Source: Laspinema sp. D2d (GTDB lineage Bacteria > Cyanobacteriota > Cyanobacteriia > Cyanobacteriales > Laspinemataceae). From it: a stretch of DNA of 64,000 nt. The translations under genes were made by a program, and so were the position numbers. Shown here one piece after another: positions 10,701-18,085 of this stretch (within the stretch, counting starts at the first letter, position 1; each line of letters starts with the position of its first letter). The notes under the pieces were generated by a model, which saw only the letters and a program-made list of their open reading frames with translations, was not told the DNA's origin and searched no databases. Where the stretch lies: the NCBI RefSeq assembly GCF_025370755.1, contig NZ_JAMXFC010000017.1:64376-128375 (forward strand), given 5' to 3'.

Positions 10701-13156
10701 AACTTCAGATTGTGCTAACTAAACCGGAAATTTTCAATATTTTAGGCGGATTTCTGATTCATCGAAAATCTCACCTTAAAGAAACCCTTTCTATTCTGCG
10801 CAACGGTTATTTAGCGGCGCTAGAAGTGGGAAATTTAGAATTTGCCGGATATAATGCTCAAACCTTTTGTTTAAATGCTTTATCCTGCGGCCAACCTCTG
10901 GGAATCTTAGAGCGGGATGCCCGCGCTTATTCCAATGGACTCCTACCCTTAAATCAATTTACAGCAGCAAATTGGTGTCGAATCTATTGGCAAACGATTT
11001 TAAATTTAACGGAAGGGGTCGAAGATCCGACGGTTTTATCTGGAGAAGCGCTTCAAGAACCGGATTTTCTGGCTAAAGCCTGTGAAGAGCAAGATTTAAA
11101 TGGTTTATACTTTTTCTATTTCCATAAGCTCATGTTGAGCTACCTTTTTGATGAGATTGACCGGGCTAAACAGTTTAGTTTGGAAGCCCAGAAATCGTTG
11201 ATTGCTACGGCTCAAACTATTGGAGGTCCTCTCTTTTATTTTTACGATTCTTTGACGGATTTATCAACGTTAAATCCCGGTTCTGATGAAGCGACAGAAG
11301 CCTTCAAGCGCGTGGAAAAAAACCAAACTCAGTTAAAGGCTTACTGGGCGCATTACGCTCCCATGAATCACCAGCATAAAGTCGATTTAGTGGAAGCAGA
11401 AAAATGTCGCGTTTTAGGGCAAAAAGCCGAGGCGATCGAGCTATATGACAAAGCGATCGCTGGAGCAAAAGAGAACGAATATATCCAAGAAGAAGCCTTA
11501 GCCAACGAACTGGCGGCAAAATTCTATCTTAACTGGGGTAAAGAGAAAATTGCCGCCACCTATATGATGGATGCCTACTACTGCTACGCTCGTTGGGGAG
11601 CAAAAGCCAAAACTGACCAACTTGAACAAACCTATCCCCAACTCCTCACTCCCATCCTCCAGCCATCAAAACCGCTTCCACCTTCCAACCCTTCCCGAAC
11701 TTCTTCAAGTTCAATTGCTGCTACAATTACTACTACGACTTCTATCTTGGATATCAACTCCGCCATCAAAGGCTGCCAAGCACTTTCCGAGGAAATGGAA
11801 CTCGAAGCTTTGCTGTCTAAATTGATGTATATCGTCCTGGAAAATGCTGGAGCAGACACAGGAGTTTTACTGTTAAACAACTGGGCAAGCTGGGAAGTCG
11901 TCGCTGAATTAGTTAACGGTAAGTATCACTTTTTTACGACACCCCTCGACCAAAGTAACTCCTTACCCCTCAGCATCATTCACACCGTCAGGAGAACGCA
12001 ACAGACTGTACTTCTGAATTCTGTGGAAGGAGATATGACCTTTGCAGGAGACCCTTATTTGATTCAAAAACCCCCGAAAAGTTTAGTTTGTAAGCCTATC
12101 CTCAACCAAGGCAAACTTATCGGTATTTTATATTTAGAAAATCACCTGGCGATCGAAGCCTTCACTTCAGAGCGCATTGAAGCCCTCAATCTCTTGAGCA
12201 CCCAAGCTGCTATTTCTATCGAAAATGCCCGACTTTATCAGCGTTTAGAAGATTACAGCCATAACTTAGAAGAGCTAGTCGAACAAAGAACTGAAGAACT
12301 TCAAGAAAACAACCAACACTTGCAGCAAACGCTCCTCCAATTGCAGCAAACTCAAGCGCAATTAGTCCACATGGAAAAGATGTCGAGTTTAGGACAGATG
12401 ATGGCGGGAATTGCCCATGAAATCAATAATCCTATCAACTTTATAGCCGGTAACCTCATTCATGCTCGCGAATATTTTCAAGACTTGCTCGACTTGCTCA
12501 CCCTGTATGAAGAAGACTGTCCCGAACCTAGTGACGCCCTGCAAGATAAACGGGAAGAGATTGATATAGAATTCTTGGGGGAAGATTTGGAGAACCTGTT
12601 AAATTCTATGCAAACCGGGAGCGATCGCATTAAAAAGATTATTCTAGGGTTGCGCAATTTCTTCCGTCTCCAAGAATCAGAAAAGAAAGAGGTAGATATC
12701 CATGAAGGATTGGAGAATACTTTTTTAGTTTTACAGCATCGGCTCAACTCTCAAGGCGATCGCCCAGAAATTGCCATTATTAAAAACTACGGTCAACTCC
12801 CCCCCGTCAACTGTTACGCCAGTCAACTTAATCAAGTCTTTCTACATATTCTGACGAATGCGATCGATGTCTTAACTTCCCCTGAAGCTAACCCCTGTCC
12901 CGAAATTCGTATTACCACCGAAATGGGACCCGAGCAAACTGTAAGGATTCGCATCGCTGACAACGGATGCGGAATGAGCGAAAGTATTCGCCAAAAAGTA
13001 TTTGACCCCTTCTTCACCACTAAAGCGATCGGTCAAGGTACGGGACTGGGATTGTCGATTAGTTACCAAATCATCACCGAACAACATAAAGGGCAGTTGC
13101 ACTGCGTTTCCAAACTTGGAGAAGGTACGGAATTCCTAATCGAAATTCCAGTTTAG
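7766..13156 (+). CDS. HstK-type hybrid: Ser/Thr kinase, AAA-like ATPase, GAF, histidine kinase
   Basis: This is a 1,796-residue cytosolic multi-domain signalling protein. Domains in order: a Ser/Thr kinase (~10-280) with HKDIKPPN catalytic loop near 130 and an IDFS in place of DFG; an AAA-type NTPase with Walker A GFSGIGKT near 330 and Walker B IFLDDLQWSD near 455; a long helical TPR-like middle (~700-1310); a GAF domain (~1340-1500); a coiled coil; a HisKA dimerisation helix with the phosphoacceptor in AHEINNP near 1550; and a HATPase with GCGMSE and GTGLGLSIS at the end. This order matches the HstK family of Anabaena-like cyanobacteria. The start is the ATG at 7766, one codon after a GTG. 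Confidence 0.93.
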   Translation: MTKLNLAGYQETTLCYAGTRTLVYRATRDSDRQPVIIKTLRSSHPKFPELLQFRNQYVITRNLEHPAIVSPLSLELYENGYALVMPDDGAIALSDYWQQSNRSVGEFLAIATQLAEALHYLTQQRIIHKDIKPPNIVIHAKSGQVKTIDFSISSLLPKEKQQLINPNVLEGTLAYISPEQTGRMNRGIDYRTDFYSLGVTFFELLTGQLPFDTLDPMELVHCHITQAVQFPKNSEVPEMLQAIVLKLMAKNAEDRYQSALGLKHDLQQCWQDLEATGEITPFELGQRDRCDRFLIPEKLYGRQSEVQTLLDAFDRVANGATEMMLVAGFSGIGKTAVIEEVHKPIVKQRGYFIKGKFDQFNRTIPFSAFVQAFRDLMRQLLGSSDAELATWKEKILSALGENGQVIIEVIPELERIIGPQPPVPELSGSAAQNRFNLLFGKFVRLFATKEHPLVIFLDDLQWSDSASLNLLKLLMEGSEANYLLILGAYRDNEVFPAHPLMLILDEIRNQGATLNTLTLAALGQEQITGLVADALLCSTAIAAPLSELVYQKTQGNPFFTTQFLLMLYQEGCIAFEADELYWKCDLAQVRQLALTDNVVEFMVGRLQKLPEETQEVLKLAACIGNRFELATLAIICEASREEVATNLWRSLQEGFVVPQSETYKFFQGEPCQSESFEDVVVSYRFLHDRVQQAAYALIPDEWKQQTHYHIGQLLLQQIPVEARVDRIFEIVGQLNDGASLITEQQKQDELAELNLIACRKARAATAYQAGREYAQKGLTLLDDNSWERQYELTLGLHEIAADLASLCGDFTTMESLIQVIFNQATTLLDKVNAYGVKIQASIFQERLVEAIDIAQQVLGQFGINFPSPPTQIAIDQEIAEIEQLIGDRDIEDIIDLPIMTNRESLAIIKIANSIIGIAYRAGSPLFPFIVSLPVKLSLQYGNTTDSVFTYASYSLACNFRQDIDMGAKFCQLGLQLASKLQIVLTKPEIFNILGGFLIHRKSHLKETLSILRNGYLAALEVGNLEFAGYNAQTFCLNALSCGQPLGILERDARAYSNGLLPLNQFTAANWCRIYWQTILNLTEGVEDPTVLSGEALQEPDFLAKACEEQDLNGLYFFYFHKLMLSYLFDEIDRAKQFSLEAQKSLIATAQTIGGPLFYFYDSLTDLSTLNPGSDEATEAFKRVEKNQTQLKAYWAHYAPMNHQHKVDLVEAEKCRVLGQKAEAIELYDKAIAGAKENEYIQEEALANELAAKFYLNWGKEKIAATYMMDAYYCYARWGAKAKTDQLEQTYPQLLTPILQPSKPLPPSNPSRTSSSSIAATITTTTSILDINSAIKGCQALSEEMELEALLSKLMYIVLENAGADTGVLLLNNWASWEVVAELVNGKYHFFTTPLDQSNSLPLSIIHTVRRTQQTVLLNSVEGDMTFAGDPYLIQKPPKSLVCKPILNQGKLIGILYLENHLAIEAFTSERIEALNLLSTQAAISIENARLYQRLEDYSHNLEELVEQRTEELQENNQHLQQTLLQLQQTQAQLVHMEKMSSLGQMMAGIAHEINNPINFIAGNLIHAREYFQDLLDLLTLYEEDCPEPSDALQDKREEIDIEFLGEDLENLLNSMQTGSDRIKKIILGLRNFFRLQESEKKEVDIHEGLENTFLVLQHRLNSQGDRPEIAIIKNYGQLPPVNCYASQLNQVFLHILTNAIDVLTSPEANPCPEIRITTEMGPEQTVRIRIADNGCGMSESIRQKVFDPFFTTKAIGQGTGLGLSISYQIITEQHKGQLHCVSKLGEGTEFLIEIPV

Positions 13157-13732
13157 GGATACAATTGCATACCGGACAAAACGCTTACAGTTGCCACAGT
13201 CATACCCTAAGTTCAAAACGTTTGTAGAGAACCGGATTTTTGAAGCAGTTTATCTTGAGTTTAAATAAAAAGGGTGTTGAACTCATGGCGATCTCACCTA
13301 CCGACTCGGCCCTGGACAAATCCAACTGCCATGTTAATGGTGGGTTCAACCAGTTGGCGATCAGCTACGGCATAGCTAAGTAGACTCCTATAAGACTAAG
13401 CCAACGATGGGCGGCAGCGGTCGAATCAGCTACTGGCAAAGATCCAGTTTTTTCCTTGAGGCAGGGTGAACAGAAGTCGCCTTATTTATAAGAGAGCGCT
13501 TTGACAGAGGACTTTTGGACACCCCAACAAAGTCTCGTCCTGTAATGGGTTCAGCAGTTTTATTGAGTGTTTGGGCTCAGTCTCGGGGGGAATCGCCGGA
13601 TGATGTAACAGCGACTAAATTGGTTCTCGTTACCCAAAATCTCCCTTGCCTGTGGCTAGAAAATAAAATAGCAAGAGCGCTGATATCAGAAACCTCTGAG
13701 GATTATGTAGCCATCAATACTGGACTGGCCGT
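13157..13732. other. Gap with decayed, possibly structured DNA
   Basis: No intact gene is supported here. Between 13,273 and 13,350 a GTTGAAC is complementary to a downstream GTTCAAC, and CAACTG is complementary to CAGTTG, so a folded transcript is possible. The stretch has stops in all frames apart from one 79-codon frame (13515-13754) of unlike composition. Because a broken helicase tail follows immediately, the likeliest reading is degraded accessory DNA. Confidence 0.35.
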
Positions 13733-13948
13733 ATGCATCGCGTCAAAGCATTAGAATTTAAAATTGTGTTCGCCGTCAGCGTAGAAGATGGTATAATTCC
13801 CTTGAAAAAGAGTTTACAAGAAGCTACCGATTCGCAATCTCTAAATGCAGCATTAGAATGAGAAAAAAATCTCCTTTATGTGACTGTGACTCAGACACGA
13901 GATTTAGTTTATGTTTGTTACGGCGGCCAAGCCAGCCGTTACATTACA
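13733..13948 (+). pseudogene. Remnant of a UvrD/Rep-type DNA helicase C terminus
   Basis: Reading from the ATG at 13733 gives MHRVKALEF, the motif V signature of superfamily 1A helicases (usually MHRVKGLEF or MHRAKGLEF). It continues with FAVSVEDGIIPLKK and, 20 residues on, LLYVTVTQTRD, the motif VI block (usually LLYVALTRARD). An in-frame TGA at 13859-13861 falls where an Arg codon (CGA) is expected before EKNLLYV, and the first motif VI Arg is Gln. The upstream ATPase motifs are missing. It is therefore a dead 3' fragment; the parent was probably a UvrD-like or phage/plasmid-defence helicase. Confidence 0.65.
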
Positions 13949-14031
13949 AGAAGTTCTCACCGATGCAGGAATGCGATCGCCTCGAAATTTGACTCGATAA
14001 TCGTCCACTGTTTAGGACTTGAGGTCTAATC

Positions 14032-14901
14032 ATGAGCTTTCATCCTGACCGTTTCGCCCCCGTTAGCTTACTGGCGATCGCCTTAACCCTCTGCGCCAGT
14101 CCTGTCCTATCCCAGTTCCCTCACCCCGATGCCAATGGAGATTATATCCGTCCGAATCATCATCACTGGGAAGTTGTAGATCCGGATCCGAATGGATTAA
14201 ATTGCCGAATGCCCGCCGGTTGTACTTTTGATGACATTATGGCCTACAATTGCCCCGAATTTACCGGCAATTATTTAGATTATCCCATTCGTGGCACTCT
14301 ACAAGTCGGACAAAGATTCCGAGGATTTTTTAGCAATGCCGGAGGAACATTTCGAGATAATCGGGGTTTGCCTTGGGTATTTGTGGGAGAAAATTACGAT
14401 AGCAACACCCGAGGGTGCTTTGTTCGTGCTAACAGTAACTTTGTCAAACCGATCTCTCTTGGGGTCCCCAGCAATCTTAAGCAAGATACTGCCTTACCTA
14501 TGACCATTACATTTGTTGAGGAAATGGCAGGAATTACCGTACCCGATAATAATACCACTCGTTCAGCCTATGGAGGAGAATTGAGACTTTATGACGTACA
14601 TATTGCTAAAATGTTTGAAGTGACCCACTACTTCTGTGAACGGGGACGGCGAGGAGAAATGCTGTGGATGTACCGCGCTGGGGGTGGCAGTATTAACATG
14701 GGAAGGTTCCGAATTACTTGTGCTCAAGCAAATACGGTTGCAAACCGATTTGGATTGGGTAAAGGTGAAACCACAACCATCCGATATTCTGGTGAAGAAG
14801 GATACCGTCGCGAAGAAACCTTTGAAATTCCTATTCTGAATCTATATGGGGCTAATATTGCCCGGTGGTTGGATTTTACGGAAACTTTCACCCCAAATTA
14901 G
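14032..14901 (+). CDS. Secreted protein of unknown function
   Basis: The protein has 289 residues with a signal peptide: a short N-region, a hydrophobic core (VSLLAIALTLCA) and a likely cleavage after SPVLS at residue ~27. The mature part has six cysteines (three in the first 50 residues, then single ones near 129, 212 and 239), which could form disulfides outside the cytoplasm. It is rich in Asn, Gly and aromatic residues, with no catalytic motif I recognise. It begins at ATG 14032 and stands alone. A periplasmic or extracellular location is predicted; no function can be given. Confidence 0.75.
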   Translation: MSFHPDRFAPVSLLAIALTLCASPVLSQFPHPDANGDYIRPNHHHWEVVDPDPNGLNCRMPAGCTFDDIMAYNCPEFTGNYLDYPIRGTLQVGQRFRGFFSNAGGTFRDNRGLPWVFVGENYDSNTRGCFVRANSNFVKPISLGVPSNLKQDTALPMTITFVEEMAGITVPDNNTTRSAYGGELRLYDVHIAKMFEVTHYFCERGRRGEMLWMYRAGGGSINMGRFRITCAQANTVANRFGLGKGETTTIRYSGEEGYRREETFEIPILNLYGANIARWLDFTETFTPN

Positions 14902-15039
14902 AAGTCTTTAGTAACTGGACTTTTGCCCCATAAAATAGGACTTGCGATCGCCTAATTCATGGCTATTTTGAATGAAGCCTTAAATAAAGCCTCGTTCAAA
15001 AGTGCTTATTGTTTTTCTAGGAAAGAAAGGAGAACCCTG

Positions 15040-15414
15040 ATGATTGACTTTAATGACTCTACGATTTTCAAACTTAAACCAATGGAAGAAAGTGCGGTAC
15101 GAAGTGAAATTAAAGCATTCTTTGTTGAGGGCGAAAATATTGTCAGTGCCTTTAAAACCGTTCGTGACCAGTTGGTTTTTACTAACAAACGAATAATCGC
15201 AGCGAATGTAAAAGGGATGACGGGTAAAAAAGTTGACTATACCTCAATTCCTTATAGTAAAGTCCAAACTTACTCAATAGAAACTGCTGGAACTATTGAT
15301 TTAGATTGTGAAATAGAACTTTACATTAGTGCAGTTGGAAAAGTTAAATTTGAGATTCAAGGAAAGTTTGATATTGTTAAATTCAATAAAATATTAAGTA
15401 ATTATGTGTTGTGA
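15040..15414 (+). CDS. Bacterial PH-like domain protein
   Basis: The protein has 124 residues. The start is the ATG at 15040, which has a clear AAAGGAGAA site 6 bases upstream; an ATG 27 codons earlier has none. The sequence shows the bacterial pleckstrin-homology pattern (PF08000-like): SAFKTVRDQLVFTNKRIIAAN, then a K..DYTSIPYSKVQTYSIET strand pair, and DLDCEIELYI near the middle, ending in a helix (FDIVKFNKILSNYV). Such single-domain cytosolic proteins are common, and their ligands are mostly unknown. AT content is higher and HIP1 sites fewer than in neighbours, which hints at later acquisition. Confidence 0.8.
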   Translation: MIDFNDSTIFKLKPMEESAVRSEIKAFFVEGENIVSAFKTVRDQLVFTNKRIIAANVKGMTGKKVDYTSIPYSKVQTYSIETAGTIDLDCEIELYISAVGKVKFEIQGKFDIVKFNKILSNYVL

Positions 15415-15565
15415 TTAAATTAACGGATTGAAGAAACAATCAAAACTGCATCGGGAAAGCAACAGTCCAACTGGAATTTGCTGACTCAATAAGTGAAGAA
15501 GTCCAAGCAATTTGTTTATAATCCCACAGAGCTTTATTCATATTATCAAATTCGTTGATACTATT

Positions 15566-15733
15566 TTATACCACATTCTGCATAAGTATTTTTGCTGGTG
15601 CGAAATGGGGGTTTAACTGTTTCCAGCAGTACCCGCAGGATATCCACTTTTTTACACCCTGATCGCACCAATTGACAGCCTGCGGTACAGCAATTCGTTC
15701 ATCTCCATAAGCGTACAAAAATCCTAAACACAA
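15566..15733 (-). CDS. Possible 55-residue Cys/Trp-rich protein overlapping fghA
   Basis: This is a 55-codon frame on the minus strand starting at a TTG inside the last codons of fghA (10-base overlap) and ending at TAA 15566-15568. A GGAGG lies 7 bases before the TTG. The product has CGYC, an extra NWC, three tryptophans and an HF-A-P tail, which reads like a small metal- or redox-active protein rather than noise. It would be the third gene of adhC-fghA. No family is recognised, the start is weak, and it could also be a gene remnant. Confidence 0.35.
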   Translation of the reverse strand: MCLGFLYAYGDERIAVPQAVNWCDQGVKKWISCGYCWKQLNPHFAPAKILMQNVV

Positions 15734-16572
15734 CCTAACGCCTCCGCATGATGGCGGATATGGTCATCTATGAAACTGGCAATAAAGTAGTAACTATGAT
15801 CGTACCCCGATCGCATCCGTAAGCGGAGGTCAATCCCCGCCTGCTGACAAGCCATCTCAAACCGTTCCGGTAATAACTGACCTTGGGCCAAAAACGAATC
15901 CGCGTCCCCTTGGTCAATCAAAATCGGACGATGCCAAGCCGAAGTCTTCACTAACTCACTCGCATCATAGGCAGACCAAGTTTGACGATTCTCCCCCAAA
16001 TAGCCTCGAAATGCTGTTTCCCCCCACGGACAAGACATGGGGGCTGTAATGGGGGCGAAGGCGGAGACAGACTGATAACGGGAGGGATTGCGTAAGGCAC
16101 AGATCAGCGCTCCATGTCCCCCCATCGAATGACCGAAAATACTCTGACGAGTCGGATCCACGGGGAAATTCTCCGCAATTAGGGCCGGAAGTTCCTCGGT
16201 GACATAGCGGTACATCTGATAATGCTTCGCCCAGGGCAATTCTGTCGCATCCACATAAAAGCTGGCCCCAGTCCCGAAATCCCAGCGGTCCTCTTCTCCC
16301 GGCAGTCCCAGATTGCGGGGACTGGTATCCGGGGCGACCAACAGCAAGCCATATTGGGCTGCCAGACGTTGCGCCCCAGCTTTAGTAATAAAGTTTTCCT
16401 CTGTACAAGTTAGCCCCGATAGCCAATACAGAATGGGAACCGGCTGCTGGACTGCTTGGGGAGGAACATACACGGAGAAGCGCATCGGAGCATTGCAGCA
16501 TTGGGAGGAATGCTGATAAAACTGGGTAGTTCCTCCAAAGGAACGACTCTGCTGAGTTAGGGTAAGGGTCAT
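15724..16572 (-). CDS. fghA: S-formylglutathione hydrolase
   Basis: This cytosolic esterase D-type enzyme splits S-formylglutathione into formate and glutathione, the second step of glutathione-dependent formaldehyde removal. The 282-residue length is normal. The alpha/beta-hydrolase features are visible: LSGLTCTEENF near residue 51, the nucleophile Ser149 in GHSMGGHG, an acid in GDADSFL near 226, and the His in YDHSYYF near 262. It starts at ATG 16572, two bases after the stop of adhC, so the two are one operon and probably translationally coupled. Confidence 0.96.
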   Translation of the reverse strand: MTLTLTQQSRSFGGTTQFYQHSSQCCNAPMRFSVYVPPQAVQQPVPILYWLSGLTCTEENFITKAGAQRLAAQYGLLLVAPDTSPRNLGLPGEEDRWDFGTGASFYVDATELPWAKHYQMYRYVTEELPALIAENFPVDPTRQSIFGHSMGGHGALICALRNPSRYQSVSAFAPITAPMSCPWGETAFRGYLGENRQTWSAYDASELVKTSAWHRPILIDQGDADSFLAQGQLLPERFEMACQQAGIDLRLRMRSGYDHSYYFIASFIDDHIRHHAEALGCV

Positions 16573-16574
16573 GA

Positions 16575-17684
16575 TTAGGGGAAAGTGACAACGGTGCGAA
16601 TGCCTTCCCCGCTGTGCATCAGGTCAAAAGCTTCGTTGATCCGATTGACGGGGATGATATGGGAAACCAGACTATCGATGTCGATTTTACCATCCATGTA
16701 CCAATCGACGATTTTAGGTACATCCCGGCGACCTTTAGCACCTCCAAAGGCAGTTCCTCGCCAAACCCGTCCGGTGACGAGTTGGAAGGGACGGGTCCTA
16801 ATTTCTTGGCCCGCCCCTGCGACACCAATGATTACAGATTCGCCCCAGCCTTTATGACAGCATTCGAGGGCCTGACGCATTACGTTGACGTTGCCGATAC
16901 ATTCAAAGCTATAGTCGGCACCGCCATCGGTAAGGTCGATGATGGCGGCAACAACATCATCTACATCGTTGGGGTTGATGAAATGAGTCATGCCAAATTT
17001 TTCAGCAAGGTCCCGTTTGGCGGGATTGAGGTCAATCCCAATAATTTGGTTGGCTCCCACTAAACGCGCGCCTTGGATCACGTTCAGTCCAATTCCCCCT
17101 AATCCAAAGACGACGACATTGGACCCCGGTTCGACTTTGGCGGTGTTGATGACGGCCCCAATGCCGGTTGTGACTCCACAGCCAATCAGACAGACTTTCT
17201 CGAAGGGGGCGTCATCGCGGATTTTGGCGACGGCGATTTCGGGAAGAACGGTGAAGTTAGCAAAGGTAGAGGTTCCCATGTAGTGATGGATTTTTTCACC
17301 ATTGAGGGAGAAGCGGCTGGTGCCATCCGGCATGACTCCTTTGCCTTGGGTGGCTCGGATGGCTTGACAGAGGTTGGTTTTATTGCTGAGACAGTATTTG
17401 CATTGACGACATTCCGGGGTATAGAGGGGAATGACGCGATCGCCTACTTTAAGACTTTTGACGTCATCGCCGACTTCCACCACAACTCCAGCCCCTTCAT
17501 GCCCCAGGATAGCCGGAAACAGTCCCTCTGGGTCGGCTCCAGATAAAGTATAGGCATCGGTATGACAAACGCCGGTCGCTTTGATTTCTACCATAACTTC
17601 TCCGGCTTTGGGACCGTTAAGTTGTACGGTTTCTAAACTTAAAGGTTTATCGGCTTGCCAAGCAACGGCGGCTTGTATGTCCAT
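16575..17684 (-). CDS. adhC: S-(hydroxymethyl)glutathione dehydrogenase (class III alcohol dehydrogenase)
   Basis: This NAD-dependent cytosolic enzyme oxidises S-(hydroxymethyl)glutathione, formed from formaldehyde and glutathione, to S-formylglutathione; class III enzymes also reduce S-nitrosoglutathione. The length of 369 residues is standard. Catalytic zinc ligands C40 (GVCHTDAY), H62 (GHEGAG) and Cys near 169 are present, as are the structural zinc cysteines C92, C95, C98 and C106 and the nucleotide-binding GLGGIG near 195. It leads the operon with fghA. A 7-bp inverted repeat (GTTGATT...AATCAAC, 17727-17749) lies ~43 bases upstream of its start and could be an operator. Confidence 0.96.
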   Translation of the reverse strand: MDIQAAVAWQADKPLSLETVQLNGPKAGEVMVEIKATGVCHTDAYTLSGADPEGLFPAILGHEGAGVVVEVGDDVKSLKVGDRVIPLYTPECRQCKYCLSNKTNLCQAIRATQGKGVMPDGTSRFSLNGEKIHHYMGTSTFANFTVLPEIAVAKIRDDAPFEKVCLIGCGVTTGIGAVINTAKVEPGSNVVVFGLGGIGLNVIQGARLVGANQIIGIDLNPAKRDLAEKFGMTHFINPNDVDDVVAAIIDLTDGGADYSFECIGNVNVMRQALECCHKGWGESVIIGVAGAGQEIRTRPFQLVTGRVWRGTAFGGAKGRRDVPKIVDWYMDGKIDIDSLVSHIIPVNRINEAFDLMHSGEGIRTVVTFP

Positions 17685-17782
17685 AATTATCTCGTCTTTG
17701 TTTGTTTTGTGAGAAGAAACAGTCCTGTTGATTGTAGCGGAAAATCAACCCTAAACTCGGAATTTTTTTGGTAAAGTAGGGG

Positions 17783-17811
17783 TTGACAAATCTATCAAAA
17801 AGGGGTTAAAG
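17783..17811 (+). promoter_or_regulatory. Sigma70-type promoter of a small transcription unit
   Basis: A perfect -35 box TTGACA (17783-17788) is followed at exactly 17 bases by TTAAAG (17806-17811), a weak -10 box. Transcription would start near 17,818 and run right. The hairpin with a U-run at 17,909-17,940 would end it after about 115 bases. Confidence 0.45.
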
Positions 17812-17817
17812 CATTCC

Positions 17818-17936
17818 GATTTAGATTTGCCTATGGCAAAACCTTGGCCTTTGGTGGAGATTACCGCTGGGGAGAAAAAGGTCAAGTCTTCGGGTCTAAC
17901 TTGCAAGTAAAAACACGAACTATCATGGTGTTTTTT
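17818..17936 (+). ncRNA. Candidate small RNA or mRNA for a 25-residue peptide
   Basis: The segment is bounded by the promoter-like sites at 17783-17811 and by the hairpin at 17909-17935. Inside it, an ATG at 17833 opens 25 codons (MAKPWPLVEI..., ending GLTCK) before TAA 17908-17910. There is no good ribosome site, only 15 bases of leader. It may be a regulatory RNA, a leaderless-like short peptide or chance. The position between adhC and modA, divergent from adhC, is intergenic in both directions. Confidence 0.3.
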
Positions 17937-17940
17937 ATTA
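17909..17940 (+). terminator. AT-rich intrinsic terminator candidate
   Basis: AAAAACAC (17909-17916) pairs with GTGTTTTT (17928-17935) around an 11-base loop, followed by more T residues. A second similar hairpin (GCAAAAAC...GTTTTTGC) lies about 30 bases downstream (17,963-17,999). Stems are AT-rich, so strength is uncertain. Confidence 0.45.
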
Positions 17941-18033
17941 CTGGAAATCCAAAACATAAAATATGCAAAAACCCCGCACTCTGAAGGATGGTGTTTTTGC
18001 CGATCCCCCCAACCCGAGACCGCTGATGGTGCT

Positions 18034-18070
18034 AGTATTTTAGCAGGACGCCAGTATAATAGCAGGATGC
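18034..18070 (+). repeat. Tandem direct repeat over the modA promoter region
   Basis: AGTATTTTAGCAGGACGCC (18034-18052) is followed at once by AGTATAATAGCAGGATGC (18053-18070), sharing 15 of 18 bases. The second copy contains a perfect -10 box TATAAT (18055-18060), 26 bases before the modA GTG. A regulator binding the repeat would sit on the promoter. The pattern differs from the palindromic ModE site of E. coli. Confidence 0.5.
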
Positions 18071-18085
18071 AAAATCAGGTCAAAC

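Noticed and set aside
13515..13754. A 79-codon plus-strand frame in the decayed region.
   Set aside because: It overlaps the helicase remnant in another frame and has no motif, so I treat it as chance.
16614..17063. A 149-codon plus-strand frame.
   Set aside because: It is antisense to the well-supported adhC gene and has no recognisable features.
17751..17957. A 68-codon minus-strand frame upstream of adhC.
   Set aside because: It runs through the promoter and hairpin sites of the opposite strand and has no start context.
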